A stretch of 64,000 nucleotides of DNA from Roseomonas nitratireducens (GCF_017813355.1 NZ_JAGIYZ010000011.1:62001-126000), one strand, 5' to 3'; positions 7,701 through 17,112 are shown, counted from the first letter of the stretch. The notes: a model not told the origin generated them from the letters alone. Numbers and translations: made by a program.

Positions 7701-8905
7701 CGCGCCGCGTCGCCGTGGTCGGCGCCGGCGTCGCCGGCCTGGCCGTCGCGACGCTGCTCGCCCGCGCGGGGCATCGGGTCGCGCTGCATGAACGCTTCGC
7801 CGAACCGGCGCCGGTCGGCTCGGGCCTGATGCTGCAGCCGACGGGGCTCGCGGCGCTGGCGCGGCTCGGCCTGCTGGAGGAGATCGCGGCCCTCGGCGCG
7901 CCCATCACCCGGCTGCACGGCACGACCGACCGCGGTGCGACGGTGTTCGACCTCGGCTATGGCGACCTCGCGCCGGGTCTGCATGCGCTCGCGGTGCATC
8001 GCGCCGCGCTTCATGGCGTGCTGTGGCGCGCCTTCGCGGCATCCGGCGCGCGGATCGCGACCGGCAGCGCGGTGGCCCGTACGCGGGAGACGCCGACGGG
8101 GATCGAGCTGCTCGCCACGGACGGCGCCGTGCTGGCGGAAGCCGAGCTCGCCATCGACGCGACGGGCGCGCGGTCCGCGCTGCGCGCGCAGGTGGATGCG
8201 ACGCCGCCGCGCGCCTTCGCCTATGGCGCGGTCTGGGCGAGCGTGCCCGATCCGGGCCTCGCGCCGGGGATGCTGCTGCAGCGCTACGTCGCGGCTCGGG
8301 TGATGCTGGGCTGGCTGCCGGTCGGGCGCGCCACGCCGGGCGGGCCGCCGCTCGCCGCGCTGTTCTGGTCGCTCAAGCCCGGCGAGCACGCCGCCTGGGC
8401 GGCGCGGTTCGACGAATGGCGGGCGGACGCCTCGGCGCTGTGGCCACCCATTTCCCCGGTGCTGGCCGCGCTGCCGGGGCCTGGGGCCTTCACGCCGGCC
8501 GCCTACATCCAGTTCACGAGCAAGCGGCCCTGGCGCGGGCGGCTGGTGCTGCTGGGCGATGCGGCGCATGCGACGTCGCCGCAACTCGGGCAGGGGGCGA
8601 ACAGCGCGCTGCTCGACGCGCTCGCGCTGGCGGATGCGCTGGCGGCGGAGCCGGCGCATGAGGCCGCCTTCGCCCGCTACGCCGCGGCGCGGCGGGCGCA
8701 TGTGCGCTTCTACCAGCGCGCCAGCGCGCTGATGACGCCCTTCTTCCAGTCGGATTCGGCCGCGCTTGCCTGGGTGCGGGACGCGACCTTCGACCGGCTG
8801 CGCATCGTCCCCTGGCTGCGGCGGGAGATGGTGCGCACGCTGGCTGGGCTGAAGACGGGCGTGCTGACACACGCCACGCCGGAACGGCTCGCCAGCGGGG
8901 CGTAG
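7697..8905 (+). CDS. FAD-dependent aromatic-type monooxygenase
   Basis: A 402-aa PF01494-type flavoprotein monooxygenase. The FAD Rossmann motif VVGAGVAGLAVATLLARAGH is at residues 6-25. The second FAD motif GDAAHATSPQLGQGANSALLDA is near 285-305, and the DG-type segment is IDATGARSALR. The start is GTG at 7697, inside the gntK stop (GTGA). Families of this kind hydroxylate aromatic or polyketide substrates. The gluconate neighbours give no hint of the substrate, so co-transcription may be incidental. Confidence 0.85.
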   Translation: MTRRVAVVGAGVAGLAVATLLARAGHRVALHERFAEPAPVGSGLMLQPTGLAALARLGLLEEIAALGAPITRLHGTTDRGATVFDLGYGDLAPGLHALAVHRAALHGVLWRAFAASGARIATGSAVARTRETPTGIELLATDGAVLAEAELAIDATGARSALRAQVDATPPRAFAYGAVWASVPDPGLAPGMLLQRYVAARVMLGWLPVGRATPGGPPLAALFWSLKPGEHAAWAARFDEWRADASALWPPISPVLAALPGPGAFTPAAYIQFTSKRPWRGRLVLLGDAAHATSPQLGQGANSALLDALALADALAAEPAHEAAFARYAAARRAHVRFYQRASALMTPFFQSDSAALAWVRDATFDRLRIVPWLRREMVRTLAGLKTGVLTHATPERLASGA

Positions 8906-9017
8906 CCTATCATGCCAACCGCACCAAGTTCCGACCTGCGCCCGCCGAAGGCGGGCGAGGCCGCGAATGCGGCCCGCCGCGAGTGCGGCGAGCCAAGCGA
9001 AGCGCCGGCGTTTGAGG

Positions 9018-9040
9018 GCACGAAGGTGGAACCTTCGTGC
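9018..9040. terminator. Bidirectional terminator hairpin
   Basis: Perfect 9-bp stem GCACGAAGG/CCTTCGTGC with loop TGGAA, placed in the 143-base gap between the convergent monooxygenase (ending 8905) and hydrolase (ending 9049). A second palindrome (GGCCGC-GAAT-GCGGCC, 8959-8974) precedes it. The CGAAGG/CCTTCG core recurs in two other hairpins in this window. Confidence 0.6.
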
Positions 9041-9048
9041 GGCTGGAA

Positions 9049-10287
9049 TCAGCGCTCCAGCGCCTGGTACACCAGCATGTTCACCAGCCGCCGGTAGCGC
9101 AGCCGCATCTCGCCCGGCGCGTGCGCCATCAGCACCACCGCGAGCCGTTCCGCCGGGTCGACCCAGAAATAGGTGCCGAAGACGCCCGACCAGCCGAAGG
9201 CGCCGGGCGCGCCCATGAATGCCGACCCGCCCGCGTTGCGGCGCACCGCGACCGTCACGCCGAAGCCGTAGCCCGTCAGTCCCGGATCCATCCGGTCCGG
9301 CCCGCCCGCGATCCCCTGCAGGTGGTCGGATGCCATCCAGCGCACCGTGGCGGGCGAGAGCACCCGCGCACCGCCGAAGGACCCGCCCGCGCGCAGCATC
9401 TCGGCGAAGCGGATATAGTCGGATGCGGTCGAGACCAGCCCCGCCCCGCCCACTTCCAGCTTCGGCGGCGCGAGCGGCGCCGCGACGGATTGCGCCGCGC
9501 CGGTGATGGGGCAGGTGGGCAGCGGCTTCGCGAAGCGCCCGGCCTTCTCCGCCGGCAGCACGTAGCCGGTCTCGGCCATGCCGAGCGGGTCGAAGATGCG
9601 GCTTCGCATCAGCGTGCCCAGCGAGGCCCCGCCCGCCGCGCCGGCGACGAGGCCCAGCACGTCGGTGGAGAACCCGTATTCCCACTGCTCGCCGGGATGG
9701 TGGCGCAGCGGCGTCGCGGCGAGTGCGCGCGCCAGGCTGTCCGCGTCATGGTCCCGCGCGACGGTGATGGAGGTGCCGGGATGGGCGGCATGCACCGCCG
9801 TGCCGCCGAAGCCGCCATAGACGAAGCCGGTGGTGTGGCGCGCGGCGTCCTGCACCGTCATGCGCCGGCGCTGCGGCTCGACCTCGATCGGGCCGGCGCC
9901 GGACAGCATCGCCTCGGTCGGCCGCGCGACCTGCACCTCCATCAGCGGCGGCACATAGGCGCCGACCGGATCGGACAGCAGCAGCCGCCCTTCCTCCACC
10001 AGGCTCATCGCGACCGCGCCGCAGACCGGCTTGGTCATGGACGCGATGGAGAACATCGCATCCGCGCGCATCGGCGTGCGCGCGACCGGGTCGAGGAAGC
10101 CGGCGGCTTCCAGGTGCACCAGCCGCCCGTCGCGCGCGACCGCCACCACCGCGCCGGGCAGGCGGCCTTCCGCCACCTCCCGCTCGAAGGCCGGGCGGAT
10201 GCGCGCGAGGCGCGCGGAGGACATGCCCACCGTCTCCGGCCGCGCAGGCGTCAGGGGCGGGGTGTCGGTCTCGATCACGGGGCTCAT
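9049..10287 (-). CDS. Serine hydrolase, beta-lactamase/esterase fold (second copy)
   Basis: A 412-aa PF00144-type hydrolase, not closely similar to the one at 5093. The catalytic SxxK is SMTK near residue 85-88 (IASMTKPVCG), the YxN motif is represented by WEYGFSTDVLG, and GFGVTV plus GWSGVFGTYFWVDP form the C-terminal part typical of EstB-like esterases. No signal peptide. ATG 10287 overlaps the stop of the upstream metallo-hydrolase gene (ATGA), which decides the start against 10305. Probable esterase or amidase; substrate unknown. Confidence 0.84.
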   Translation of the reverse strand: MSPVIETDTPPLTPARPETVGMSSARLARIRPAFEREVAEGRLPGAVVAVARDGRLVHLEAAGFLDPVARTPMRADAMFSIASMTKPVCGAVAMSLVEEGRLLLSDPVGAYVPPLMEVQVARPTEAMLSGAGPIEVEPQRRRMTVQDAARHTTGFVYGGFGGTAVHAAHPGTSITVARDHDADSLARALAATPLRHHPGEQWEYGFSTDVLGLVAGAAGGASLGTLMRSRIFDPLGMAETGYVLPAEKAGRFAKPLPTCPITGAAQSVAAPLAPPKLEVGGAGLVSTASDYIRFAEMLRAGGSFGGARVLSPATVRWMASDHLQGIAGGPDRMDPGLTGYGFGVTVAVRRNAGGSAFMGAPGAFGWSGVFGTYFWVDPAERLAVVLMAHAPGEMRLRYRRLVNMLVYQALER

Positions 10288-10928
10288 GCGGCGCCGTCTC
10301 CGCAATAGGGGTTGGAGCGCCGCTCGGCGCCGAAGGTCGATCCCGGCCCATGGCCGCAGACGAAGCGCATCCCGTCGCCGAGCGGGAACAGCTTGCCGCG
10401 GATCGAGGAGATCAGCGCGTCGTGGTCGCCATAGGGGAAGTCCGTGCGCCCGACGGATCCGCGGAAGATCACGTCGCCCACCAGCGCGACCTCCAGCGCC
10501 GTGGAGACGAACACGACATGCCCCGGCGTATGGCCCGGGCAGTGCAGCACGGCGAAGTCCTGGCCGGCGATCTCCACGCTCTCCCCTTCCTCGAGCCAGC
10601 GGTCGGGGGTGACGGCGCGGCAGGCCATGCCGTAGCGCGCGCCCTGCTCGGGCAGGCCATCGAGCAGGAAGGCGTCGGCGCGGTGCGGGCCTTCGATCGG
10701 CACGCCCAGGGATTCCGCCAGTTCGGCCGCCGCGCCCGCATGGTCGAGATGGCCGTGGGTGAGCAGGATGCGCTTCACCGCGACGCCGGCCTGGGCGATG
10801 GCCTCGAGGATCTGCGGCGCGTCGCCGCCCGGGTCGACGACCACGCCTTCCTTCGTCGCATCGTCCCAGATCAGCGCGCAGTTCTGCTGGAAGGGAGTGA
10901 CCGGGATGATGGCGGCGGCGATCGTCAT
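10284..10928 (-). CDS. Metallo-beta-lactamase-fold hydrolase (glyoxalase II-like)
   Basis: A 214-aa MBL-fold protein of the GloB/YcbL type. The metal motif H-x-H-x-D-H is THGHLDH at 57-63, further ligands are in HCPGHTPGH near 130 and GDVIFRGSVGRTD near 150, and the last His is in FVCGHGPGS. By family it hydrolyses thioesters such as S-lactoylglutathione. First gene of a two-gene operon with the serine hydrolase; both would be cytoplasmic. Confidence 0.85.
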   Translation of the reverse strand: MTIAAAIIPVTPFQQNCALIWDDATKEGVVVDPGGDAPQILEAIAQAGVAVKRILLTHGHLDHAGAAAELAESLGVPIEGPHRADAFLLDGLPEQGARYGMACRAVTPDRWLEEGESVEIAGQDFAVLHCPGHTPGHVVFVSTALEVALVGDVIFRGSVGRTDFPYGDHDALISSIRGKLFPLGDGMRFVCGHGPGSTFGAERRSNPYCGDGAA

Positions 10929-10994
10929 GCGGACCGTCGGGGCGTTGCGCGGCAGGATGCTATAGCCCGCCGGCCGCGTCCTGGCGCCACCCGC

Positions 10995-11246
10995 TCAGCG
11001 GAAGCGCTCGGCGGAGCGCAGTTCGGTGAGCGCGCTGTTGATCAGGTTGATCGCGCGCTGCTTGTGCCCGCCGAAGGTCTCCGGCGCGCGGTTCAGGTCG
11101 GCGAGCGCCTCGCGCAGGTTGCGCTGCGCGGAATCGATGTTGGGATGCACGCCGCGCTGCTGCGCGGCGGCCTCCCCGCCGAGGAAGCCGAGCCCCGCGG
11201 CCGCGGCCAGGGCGAAGGCAAGAAGGGCGAGGCGGCGTCGGATCAT
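10995..11246 (-). CDS. Small secreted protein with helical mature domain
   Basis: An 83-aa protein. Residues 1-28 are a signal peptide (MIRRRLALLAFALAAAAG... ending AAAQ). The mature 55 residues (HPNIDSAQRNLREALADLNRAPETFGGHK and following) look like a two-helix hairpin, as in small periplasmic proteins annotated only as hypothetical in alphaproteobacteria. GGAG lies 9 bases upstream of ATG 11246, which decides the start. Divergent from the RTX gene. Function unknown. Confidence 0.7.
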   Translation of the reverse strand: MIRRRLALLAFALAAAAGLGFLGGEAAAQQRGVHPNIDSAQRNLREALADLNRAPETFGGHKQRAINLINSALTELRSAERFR

Positions 11247-11391
11247 CGGTGCTGCTCCATGAATGCATTCCCCGGCCGGACCGATGCTACCCCGGCGCGC
11301 ATCTGCGGCAAGCCGGCACCATCGCTGGAACGTGAGGCGCGGAACCCAACCATTCCGCGATAAACCCGCCTTCCTCCTGTCGCGGTATGCG

Positions 11392-14300
11392 ATGACCACC
11401 TACGCCTTCGCCGATGTCGCCGGCGGCAGCCTGGCCTTCGTCCCGGCCCAGGACCTGCTGGTCTTCGGCCCCGACCGCGCCGCCGCGACGCTGCGCTTCA
11501 CCGCGAGCGGGGCCGACCTCGTCCTCGCCTCGGGGACGGAGACCCTGCGCCTGACCGGCATCGGGCTCGGCGCGCCGGGGCTCACCGGGGCCAACCTGCT
11601 GTTCCAGGACGGCAGCGTGCTGATCCTCGACGGCACGGGCATCAGCCTGCGCAACGGGACGGCGGCGGATGACTGGATCGCGGCCGACCGCGGCGGGTCG
11701 GACACCGTGGTGGCCGCCGCGGGCGACGACCGGATCACCGCCGGCGCGGCGCTGGATGTGGGGGACAGCCTCGATGGCGGGGCCGGGGAGGCGGACACGC
11801 TTGCCCTGTCCGGCACCGTCGCCATCACGCTGGCGGGCGGGATGGTCGCCGGCTTCGAGCGCATCGAGACCGGCGCGGGCGACATCGCGCTGACCATCCT
11901 CGACCCCGTCGTCGCCTCCGCCACGCCCGGGGCGGGGGCGCTGTTCACCGTGGACGCGACGTCGCAGGCGGCGGGCTCGCGCCTGGTCGTCGATGCGCGC
12001 GCGGTCGCCGCGGCGGGCCTCGCGCTGCTCGGCGGCGGGGGCGACGATTCGCTGGCCGGCGGCGCGGTGGGCGACAGCCTCGCGGGCGGGGCGGGCGACG
12101 ACACGCTGGTGGGCGGCCTCGCCGCCGACACGCTGGAAGGCGGCGCCGGGGCCGACCTGCTGGAAGGAGGCGGCGGGGACGACCTGTTCCGCTTCGACCG
12201 GCGCGACGCGCCGCAGAGCGAGCCCGCCCGGCCCGACCGCATCGCGGATTTCGCCGGCGCCGGCCGCGCGGGTGGCGACCGCATCCAACTGCCTGGGTCG
12301 GTGGCACTTGGCCTCGGCCTCGCCTTCCACGTGCCGGAAGGCGACTTCGCCTTCGAGGGCTATGGCCAGTCCGGCGTGCAACTGCCCGCATCGCAGGTCG
12401 GCGACGGCTTCGCCGACGTGCTGTGGCGTCGCGTCGAAGGCTTGCCCTGGACCTTCGAGATCTGGGCGGACCTCGACGACAACGGCCTGTTCGGCCCGGC
12501 CGACCTGCTGATCCGCGTCACCATCGCGCCGCTCGACGGCGCGGCGGGCTTCGTCGCCGAGGATTTCGCCGTGGGCTTCGGCGGCCTGTTCGGCGGCGCG
12601 GGCAACGACGTGCTGGCCGGCCTCGGCGGCACCGACGACGCCATGTGGGGCGAAGGCGGCAACGACAGCCTTGCCGGCGGCGACGGCGTGGACCGGCTGC
12701 TGGGCGGGCTCGGCGACGACACGCTGGCGGGCGGGGACCTCGCGGACGAATTGCTCGGCGGTCCGGGCTCCGACCGGCTGGAGGGCGGGGACGGGCTCGA
12801 CACGCTCTACGCCGCCGACCCCTTCACGCCCGAGACCGAGGACCCGGCCGACCGCAACACACTGGCCGGCGGCGCGGGGCGGGACGCGCTGTTCGGCGGC
12901 GCCGGGCTCGACACGCTGGATGGCGGAACCGAGGACGACCTGCTCTGGGGCGATGGCGGCGCCGACAGCCTGGCGGGCGGGGAGGGCGCGGACCAGCTCT
13001 TCGGCCGCGAGGGCGACGACGTCATGGCCGGCGGGGATGAGGCGGACACGCTCGCCGGCGGGCCCGGCGCGGACACCATCGCCGGCGGCGCGGGCGCGGA
13101 CCGCTTCGTCATCGACCTCTCGACCGCTGGGCTGGACGAGGCGACGGGCGCCGCGCCCGACTGGGTGCTCGATCTCGACGCCGCGGGCGGCGACGTGATC
13201 TCCCTGAACCTCGCGGACGGGCTGGTGGCCGCGCCCGGAGGGCCGGCGCCGCTGGTCTGGCGCGGGGCGATGGCGCCGCGGGACGCCTCGGCCGGGGTGC
13301 CGCTCGGCATCGCCCTGGCGGGGGAAGGGATCGGGCCGGGCTTCGTGCAGTCCTTCTTCCTGCCCGCGACGCTGGGCGGGGCGCCGGCCGGCGGCTGGTT
13401 CATCGTCGATCTCGACCAGGACCTGGTGCTCGGCGCCGACGACGCGGTGGTCTGGCTGCGGCCGCCGGGTGGCGGGGCGCTCGCGCTCGATCCCGCTTCC
13501 TTCGCGCCGGGCACCTTCCGCGTGCTGGTGGGCGGGGCGGGGGCGGACAGCCTGCTCGCCGCCGCGGGCGGGCAGGAAGCCTTCGGCCTGGGTGGGGCCG
13601 ACACGCTGGCGGGGCAGGGCGGCATCGACCGGCTGCTCGGCGGCGCGGGGGATGACAGCCTGTCGGGCGGCGGGTCGGCCGACCAGCTCTGGGGCGGCGC
13701 GGGCGCGGACCGGATGGAGGGCGGGGAGGGCGCGGACGAGCTCTTCGCCGAGGGCCCGGGGATCGAGGAGGTGGACGGCTTCTTCGGCCGCAACACGCTC
13801 GCCGGGGGCGGCGGCAACGACAGCCTCTGGGGCGCGGATGGACGGGATTCGCTGGCGGGCGGGGCGGGGCTCGACCGGCTGCATGGCGGCGTCGGCGCCG
13901 ACACGCTGCTGGGCGGGGAGGATGCCGACACGCTCCAGGGCTTCGACGGGGCGGATTCCGTCGATGGCGGCGCCGGCCCGGATTCCGTCGATGCCGGGGC
14001 GGGGGAGGACACGGTCGCCTACGACGCCGCGGACCTCGTCATCGATGGCGGCGACGAGCTCGACCTGCTGCGGCTGTTCGCCCCCGCGACCGTCACGCTC
14101 GACAGCGTGGTGGACCAGGTGGCGGGCGGCGGCCTCGCGACCGGCTTCGAAGGGGTGGATGCCGGCGCGCTCACGGCCGCCATCGCCATCGCCGGCGGGA
14201 CGGGCCGCAACCGGCTGATCGGCGGCGGCGGTGCCGACCAGCTGGAGGGCCGCGCCGGCAACGACACGCTGGAGGGCGGGTCCGGCGCCGACACGCTGTC

Positions 14301-15741
14301 GGGCGATGAGAATGACGACCTGCTGCTGCCCGGGGAGGGGCCCGACCGCGCGGAGGGCGGGGCGGGGCGCGACACCCTGTCCTACGCGGATGCGGCGCGC
14401 GGCGTGACGGTCGCGCTCGGCGCCGGCAGCGCGGGCGGCGGCGCGGCGGGGGACACGATCCTGGGGATCGAGGCCGTGATCGGCTCGAACCTCGCCGACA
14501 GCCTATGGGGCAGCACGGGGGCGGATGCGTTGTCGGGCGGGGCGGGCTTCGACACGCTGTCGGGCTTCGGCGACGCCGACACGCTCAATGGCGGCACGGG
14601 GTTCAACAACCTGCGCGGCGGGGCGGGCGACGACAGCCTGTTCGGCGGCGCCAACGCCGACACGCTGGAAGGCGGGGACGGCAACGACCGGATGGTCGCC
14701 AATGGCGGCGCCGACTTCCTGTTCGGCCTGACCGGCAACGACGCCTATGAGATCGGCCTGTCCAACCAGGTGGTGTTCGAGCCGACGGGCGGCGGGACGG
14801 ACACGGTCTTCGCCACCTCCTCCTGGTACCTGCGGCCGAACATCGAATGGTTCGTCCTGCGCGCGGGCGCGGGGGACCGCTTCGCCGTCGGCACGGCGGG
14901 GGCCGAGCGCATCCTGGGCAATGAGGGCAGGAACCTGCTGATCGGCGGGGAGGGCGCGGACACGGTGCAGGGCGGCGGCGGGGCGGACCGCCTCCAGGGC
15001 AATGGCGGCATCGACCTGCTGCTGGGGGAAGGCGGCAACGACACGGTCTTCGCCGGCGACGGGGCGGATTCGGTCGCCGGCGGCGCGGGGGCGGACGACC
15101 TCAACGGCGATGCGGGCGCGGACACGATGACCGGCGGCGGGGAGGACACGCTGCGCGACATCCTCCGCGGCGGCGCGGGGGAGGATTGGCTGGATGGCGG
15201 CCCGGGCGGGGACCTGCTCTACGGCAACCTCGGCAACGACACCGCGATCGCCTCGGACCCCGGCGACCTCTTCGTCGAACTCGCGGGCCAGGGCGTGGAC
15301 GCGCTGCTCGCCCGCGGAAGCGGGACCTTCACCCTGGCCGACCATGTCGAGCACCTGGTGCTGGAGGGCGCCGGGGCGGGCATCGGCAACGCCCTGTCCA
15401 ACCGCATCGCCGGCGGGGCGGGGGCGGAGACCATGTTCGGGCGGGACGGGGCGGACACGCTGGAAGGCGCCGGCGGGGCGGACATCCTGTTCGGGGAGGC
15501 CGGGCGCGACGCCTTCCTGCTCGCGCCCGGTGCCGGGCTCGACGCCATCGGCGACTTCGCCCCGGGGACCGACCGGCTGCTGCTGCGCGGCCTCGGCTTC
15601 GCGGATTTCGCCGCCGTGCTGGCCGCGACGCGGCAGACCGCGAGCGGCGCGGTCATCGACCTCGCCCCGGGGGATTCCGTGCTGCTGGCCGGCGTGCCCC
15701 CCACCGCCCTGGCGGCGACGGACATCGTCTTCCTGCCGTGA
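11392..15741 (+). CDS. Large RTX calcium-binding protein, type I secretion substrate
   Basis: A 1449-aa protein without N-terminal signal peptide, built mostly of RTX nonapeptide repeats (GGxGxDxLx) in at least six blocks, for example GGAGDDTLVGG, GGDGVDRLLGG and GGAGADTLEGG. Each block folds as a Ca2+-bound parallel beta roll. Between blocks lie beta-rich inserts containing an acidic D-x-D-x-x-G-type segment (WADLDDNGLFGPADLLIRV near 370; DLDQDLVLGADDAVVW near 680). The C-terminal 60 residues (GDFAPGTDRLLLRG, GDSVLLAGV, TDIVFLP end) match the type I secretion signal region of serralysin-like proteins. No protease or lipase motif is visible, so it is more likely an adhesin or S-layer-like surface protein. 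No hlyBD-type exporter is in the window. The start codon at 11392 is an estimate; the frame is open to 11263. Confidence 0.85.
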   Translation: MTTYAFADVAGGSLAFVPAQDLLVFGPDRAAATLRFTASGADLVLASGTETLRLTGIGLGAPGLTGANLLFQDGSVLILDGTGISLRNGTAADDWIAADRGGSDTVVAAAGDDRITAGAALDVGDSLDGGAGEADTLALSGTVAITLAGGMVAGFERIETGAGDIALTILDPVVASATPGAGALFTVDATSQAAGSRLVVDARAVAAAGLALLGGGGDDSLAGGAVGDSLAGGAGDDTLVGGLAADTLEGGAGADLLEGGGGDDLFRFDRRDAPQSEPARPDRIADFAGAGRAGGDRIQLPGSVALGLGLAFHVPEGDFAFEGYGQSGVQLPASQVGDGFADVLWRRVEGLPWTFEIWADLDDNGLFGPADLLIRVTIAPLDGAAGFVAEDFAVGFGGLFGGAGNDVLAGLGGTDDAMWGEGGNDSLAGGDGVDRLLGGLGDDTLAGGDLADELLGGPGSDRLEGGDGLDTLYAADPFTPETEDPADRNTLAGGAGRDALFGGAGLDTLDGGTEDDLLWGDGGADSLAGGEGADQLFGREGDDVMAGGDEADTLAGGPGADTIAGGAGADRFVIDLSTAGLDEATGAAPDWVLDLDAAGGDVISLNLADGLVAAPGGPAPLVWRGAMAPRDASAGVPLGIALAGEGIGPGFVQSFFLPATLGGAPAGGWFIVDLDQDLVLGADDAVVWLRPPGGGALALDPASFAPGTFRVLVGGAGADSLLAAAGGQEAFGLGGADTLAGQGGIDRLLGGAGDDSLSGGGSADQLWGGAGADRMEGGEGADELFAEGPGIEEVDGFFGRNTLAGGGGNDSLWGADGRDSLAGGAGLDRLHGGVGADTLLGGEDADTLQGFDGADSVDGGAGPDSVDAGAGEDTVAYDAADLVIDGGDELDLLRLFAPATVTLDSVVDQVAGGGLATGFEGVDAGALTAAIAIAGGTGRNRLIGGGGADQLEGRAGNDTLEGGSGADTLSGDENDDLLLPGEGPDRAEGGAGRDTLSYADAARGVTVALGAGSAGGGAAGDTILGIEAVIGSNLADSLWGSTGADALSGGAGFDTLSGFGDADTLNGGTGFNNLRGGAGDDSLFGGANADTLEGGDGNDRMVANGGADFLFGLTGNDAYEIGLSNQVVFEPTGGGTDTVFATSSWYLRPNIEWFVLRAGAGDRFAVGTAGAERILGNEGRNLLIGGEGADTVQGGGGADRLQGNGGIDLLLGEGGNDTVFAGDGADSVAGGAGADDLNGDAGADTMTGGGEDTLRDILRGGAGEDWLDGGPGGDLLYGNLGNDTAIASDPGDLFVELAGQGVDALLARGSGTFTLADHVEHLVLEGAGAGIGNALSNRIAGGAGAETMFGRDGADTLEGAGGADILFGEAGRDAFLLAPGAGLDAIGDFAPGTDRLLLRGLGFADFAAVLAATRQTASGAVIDLAPGDSVLLAGVPPTALAATDIVFLP

Positions 15742-15772
15742 CCTTTCGACCCCATCTGGCGAAACTGGATGG

Positions 15773-15887
15773 CTACAGCACCATCCGATCACACTGAATC
15801 AGTGTGATCGGATTTCGTGCTGTAGAATAAATGGCTTCTAGAGCAAGAAATCCGATCAGCCGTTTCCGGCTGATCGGATATTGCTCT
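15773..15887. repeat. Paired-palindrome interspersed element, copy A
   Basis: A 115-base element of two nested hairpins. Module 1: inner arms ATCCGATCACACTGA/TCAGTGTGATCGGAT (15783-15813) inside outer arms CTACAGCA/TGCTGTAG (15773-15780, 15818-15825). Module 2: inner arms ATCCGATCAGCCG/CGGCTGATCGGAT around TTTC (15850-15879) inside outer arms AGAGCAA/TTGCTCT (15840-15846, 15881-15887). All four long arms share ATCCGATC. An inverted copy lies at 57964-58078 with roughly 90 percent identity. Copy A sits between the RTX stop and msrA, so it could end RTX transcription. Confidence 0.85.
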
Positions 15888-15908
15888 CGCGATGAAAGGA
15901 CCGGCGCG

Positions 15909-16460
15909 ATGAGCGGAACCCATGAGAGCGCGGTGCTGGGCGGCGGCTGCTTCTGGTGCCTGGAGGCGGCGTTCAAGGAATTGCGCGGCGTCGTCTCGGT
16001 CACCTCGGGCTATGCCGGCGGGCATGTGGACAACCCGAGCTACGAGGAGGTCTGCGGCAAGAAGACCGGCCATGCCGAGGTCGTGCGCGTCGTCTTCGAC
16101 CCGGCGGAACTGTCCTTCGAGGACCTGCTTCGCGTCTTCTTCGTGATCCACGACCCGACCACGAAGGACCGGCAGGGCAACGATGTCGGGCCGCAATACC
16201 GATCCATCATCGTGGCCGAGAACGAGGCCCAGATGGCGGCCGCGCGCGCGATGATGGCCGCTATCGAGGGCTCCGGCCTGTGGGACGGCGACCTAGTGAC
16301 GGAATTGGTTCCCGCCGCGCGCTTCTGGCCGGCGGAGCCCGAGCACCATGACTACTTCGCCCGGAACCCCTGGTCGGGCTATTGCCGCGTGGTGGTGGCG
16401 CCGAAGGTGGCCAAGGTGCGCAAGGTCTTCGCCGACCGGCTGAAGCGCCCGGCGGCGTGA
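15909..16460 (+). CDS. msrA: Peptide methionine sulfoxide reductase MsrA
   Basis: A 183-aa MsrA with the active-site motif GCFWC at residues 13-17 (C14 nucleophile). Family segments GYAGGHVDNPSYEEVC, FFVIHDPTT, GPQYRSII and HHDYFARNP are all present. It reduces methionine-S-sulfoxide with thioredoxin. The start at 15909 has GAAAGGA upstream; the longer frame to 15831 runs into the palindromic repeat and is not coding. No signal peptide, so cytosolic. Partner msrB follows 108 bases downstream past a hairpin. Confidence 0.95.
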   Translation: MSGTHESAVLGGGCFWCLEAAFKELRGVVSVTSGYAGGHVDNPSYEEVCGKKTGHAEVVRVVFDPAELSFEDLLRVFFVIHDPTTKDRQGNDVGPQYRSIIVAENEAQMAAARAMMAAIEGSGLWDGDLVTELVPAARFWPAEPEHHDYFARNPWSGYCRVVVAPKVAKVRKVFADRLKRPAA

Positions 16461-16468
16461 GGCGGGGC

Positions 16469-16491
16469 GCGCGAAGGCAGCGCCTTCGCGC
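16469..16491 (+). terminator. Hairpin between msrA and msrB
   Basis: Perfect 10-bp stem GCGCGAAGGC/GCCTTCGCGC with 3-base loop AGC, 8 bases after the msrA stop, without a T tract. A terminator or attenuator that could lower msrB expression relative to msrA. Same CGAAGG core as the hairpins at 9018 and 19777. Confidence 0.5.
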
Positions 16492-16568
16492 CCTCGGTCG
16501 ACCCCAGGCCCAGCCGTGGCGGGCGCCGATGGCGCCGGGTCGGGCCATGCAGGACAAGGAGCGAGACG

Positions 16569-16997
16569 ATGCTGTTCAAGCGCGACCAGGCGGCCGAGGA
16601 GACCTTCCCGGTCACGAAGACCGAGGCGGAATGGCGTGCCGCCCTGTCGCCCGAGGCCTTCCGCGTGCTGCGCCAGCACGGCACGGAACGCCCGGGGACC
16701 TCGCCGCTCAACGCCGAGAAGCGGCCCGGCACCTTCGCCTGCGCCGGCTGCGGGGCCGCCCTGTTCGACGCCGCCGCGAAGTACGAGAGCGGCACGGGCT
16801 GGCCGTCCTTCTTCGCGCCGATCGAGGGCGCGGTCGCGACGCGCACCGACCGGTCCTTCTTCATGACGCGGACCGAGGTGCATTGCGCGGCCTGCGGCGG
16901 GCATCTGGGCCATGTCTTCCCGGACGGGCCGGCGCCGACCGGGCAGCGCTTCTGCATGAACGGGGTCTCCCTGGCCTTCACCCCCGCCGGGGATTGA
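16569..16997 (+). CDS. msrB: Peptide methionine-(R)-S-oxide reductase MsrB
   Basis: A 142-aa MsrB. The structural zinc is held by two CxxC pairs, C58/C61 (FACAGCG) and C106/C109 (HCAACGGHLGHVF). The catalytic cysteine is C129 in RFCMNG. It reduces methionine-R-sulfoxide and so complements MsrA. AAGGAG lies close upstream of ATG 16569. Cytosolic, no signal peptide. Confidence 0.95.
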   Translation: MLFKRDQAAEETFPVTKTEAEWRAALSPEAFRVLRQHGTERPGTSPLNAEKRPGTFACAGCGAALFDAAAKYESGTGWPSFFAPIEGAVATRTDRSFFMTRTEVHCAACGGHLGHVFPDGPAPTGQRFCMNGVSLAFTPAGD

Positions 16998-17112
16998 CCG
17001 GCATCAACAGGCCGGGCGCGGCGCGACTCCGTGCTTGCGTCAGGACCCGCCGCGGCGCAGTTTCCGCCGCGACGGAAGCCCCCTCCGCCGCCCCGAACCC
17101 CCTGTTGCATCC

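Noticed and set aside
11287-13884. Long antisense open frames under the RTX gene (up to 865 codons)
   Set aside because: They mirror the GC-rich RTX repeats; composition is Arg/Pro/Ala-rich, without start signals or family resemblance, and the plus frame is clearly the real gene.
15773-16003. Short frames ending in an Asn-Pro-Ile-Thr-Leu-type tail at both palindrome copies
   Set aside because: The shared peptide tail is simply the translation of the paired-palindrome element, not a conserved protein.
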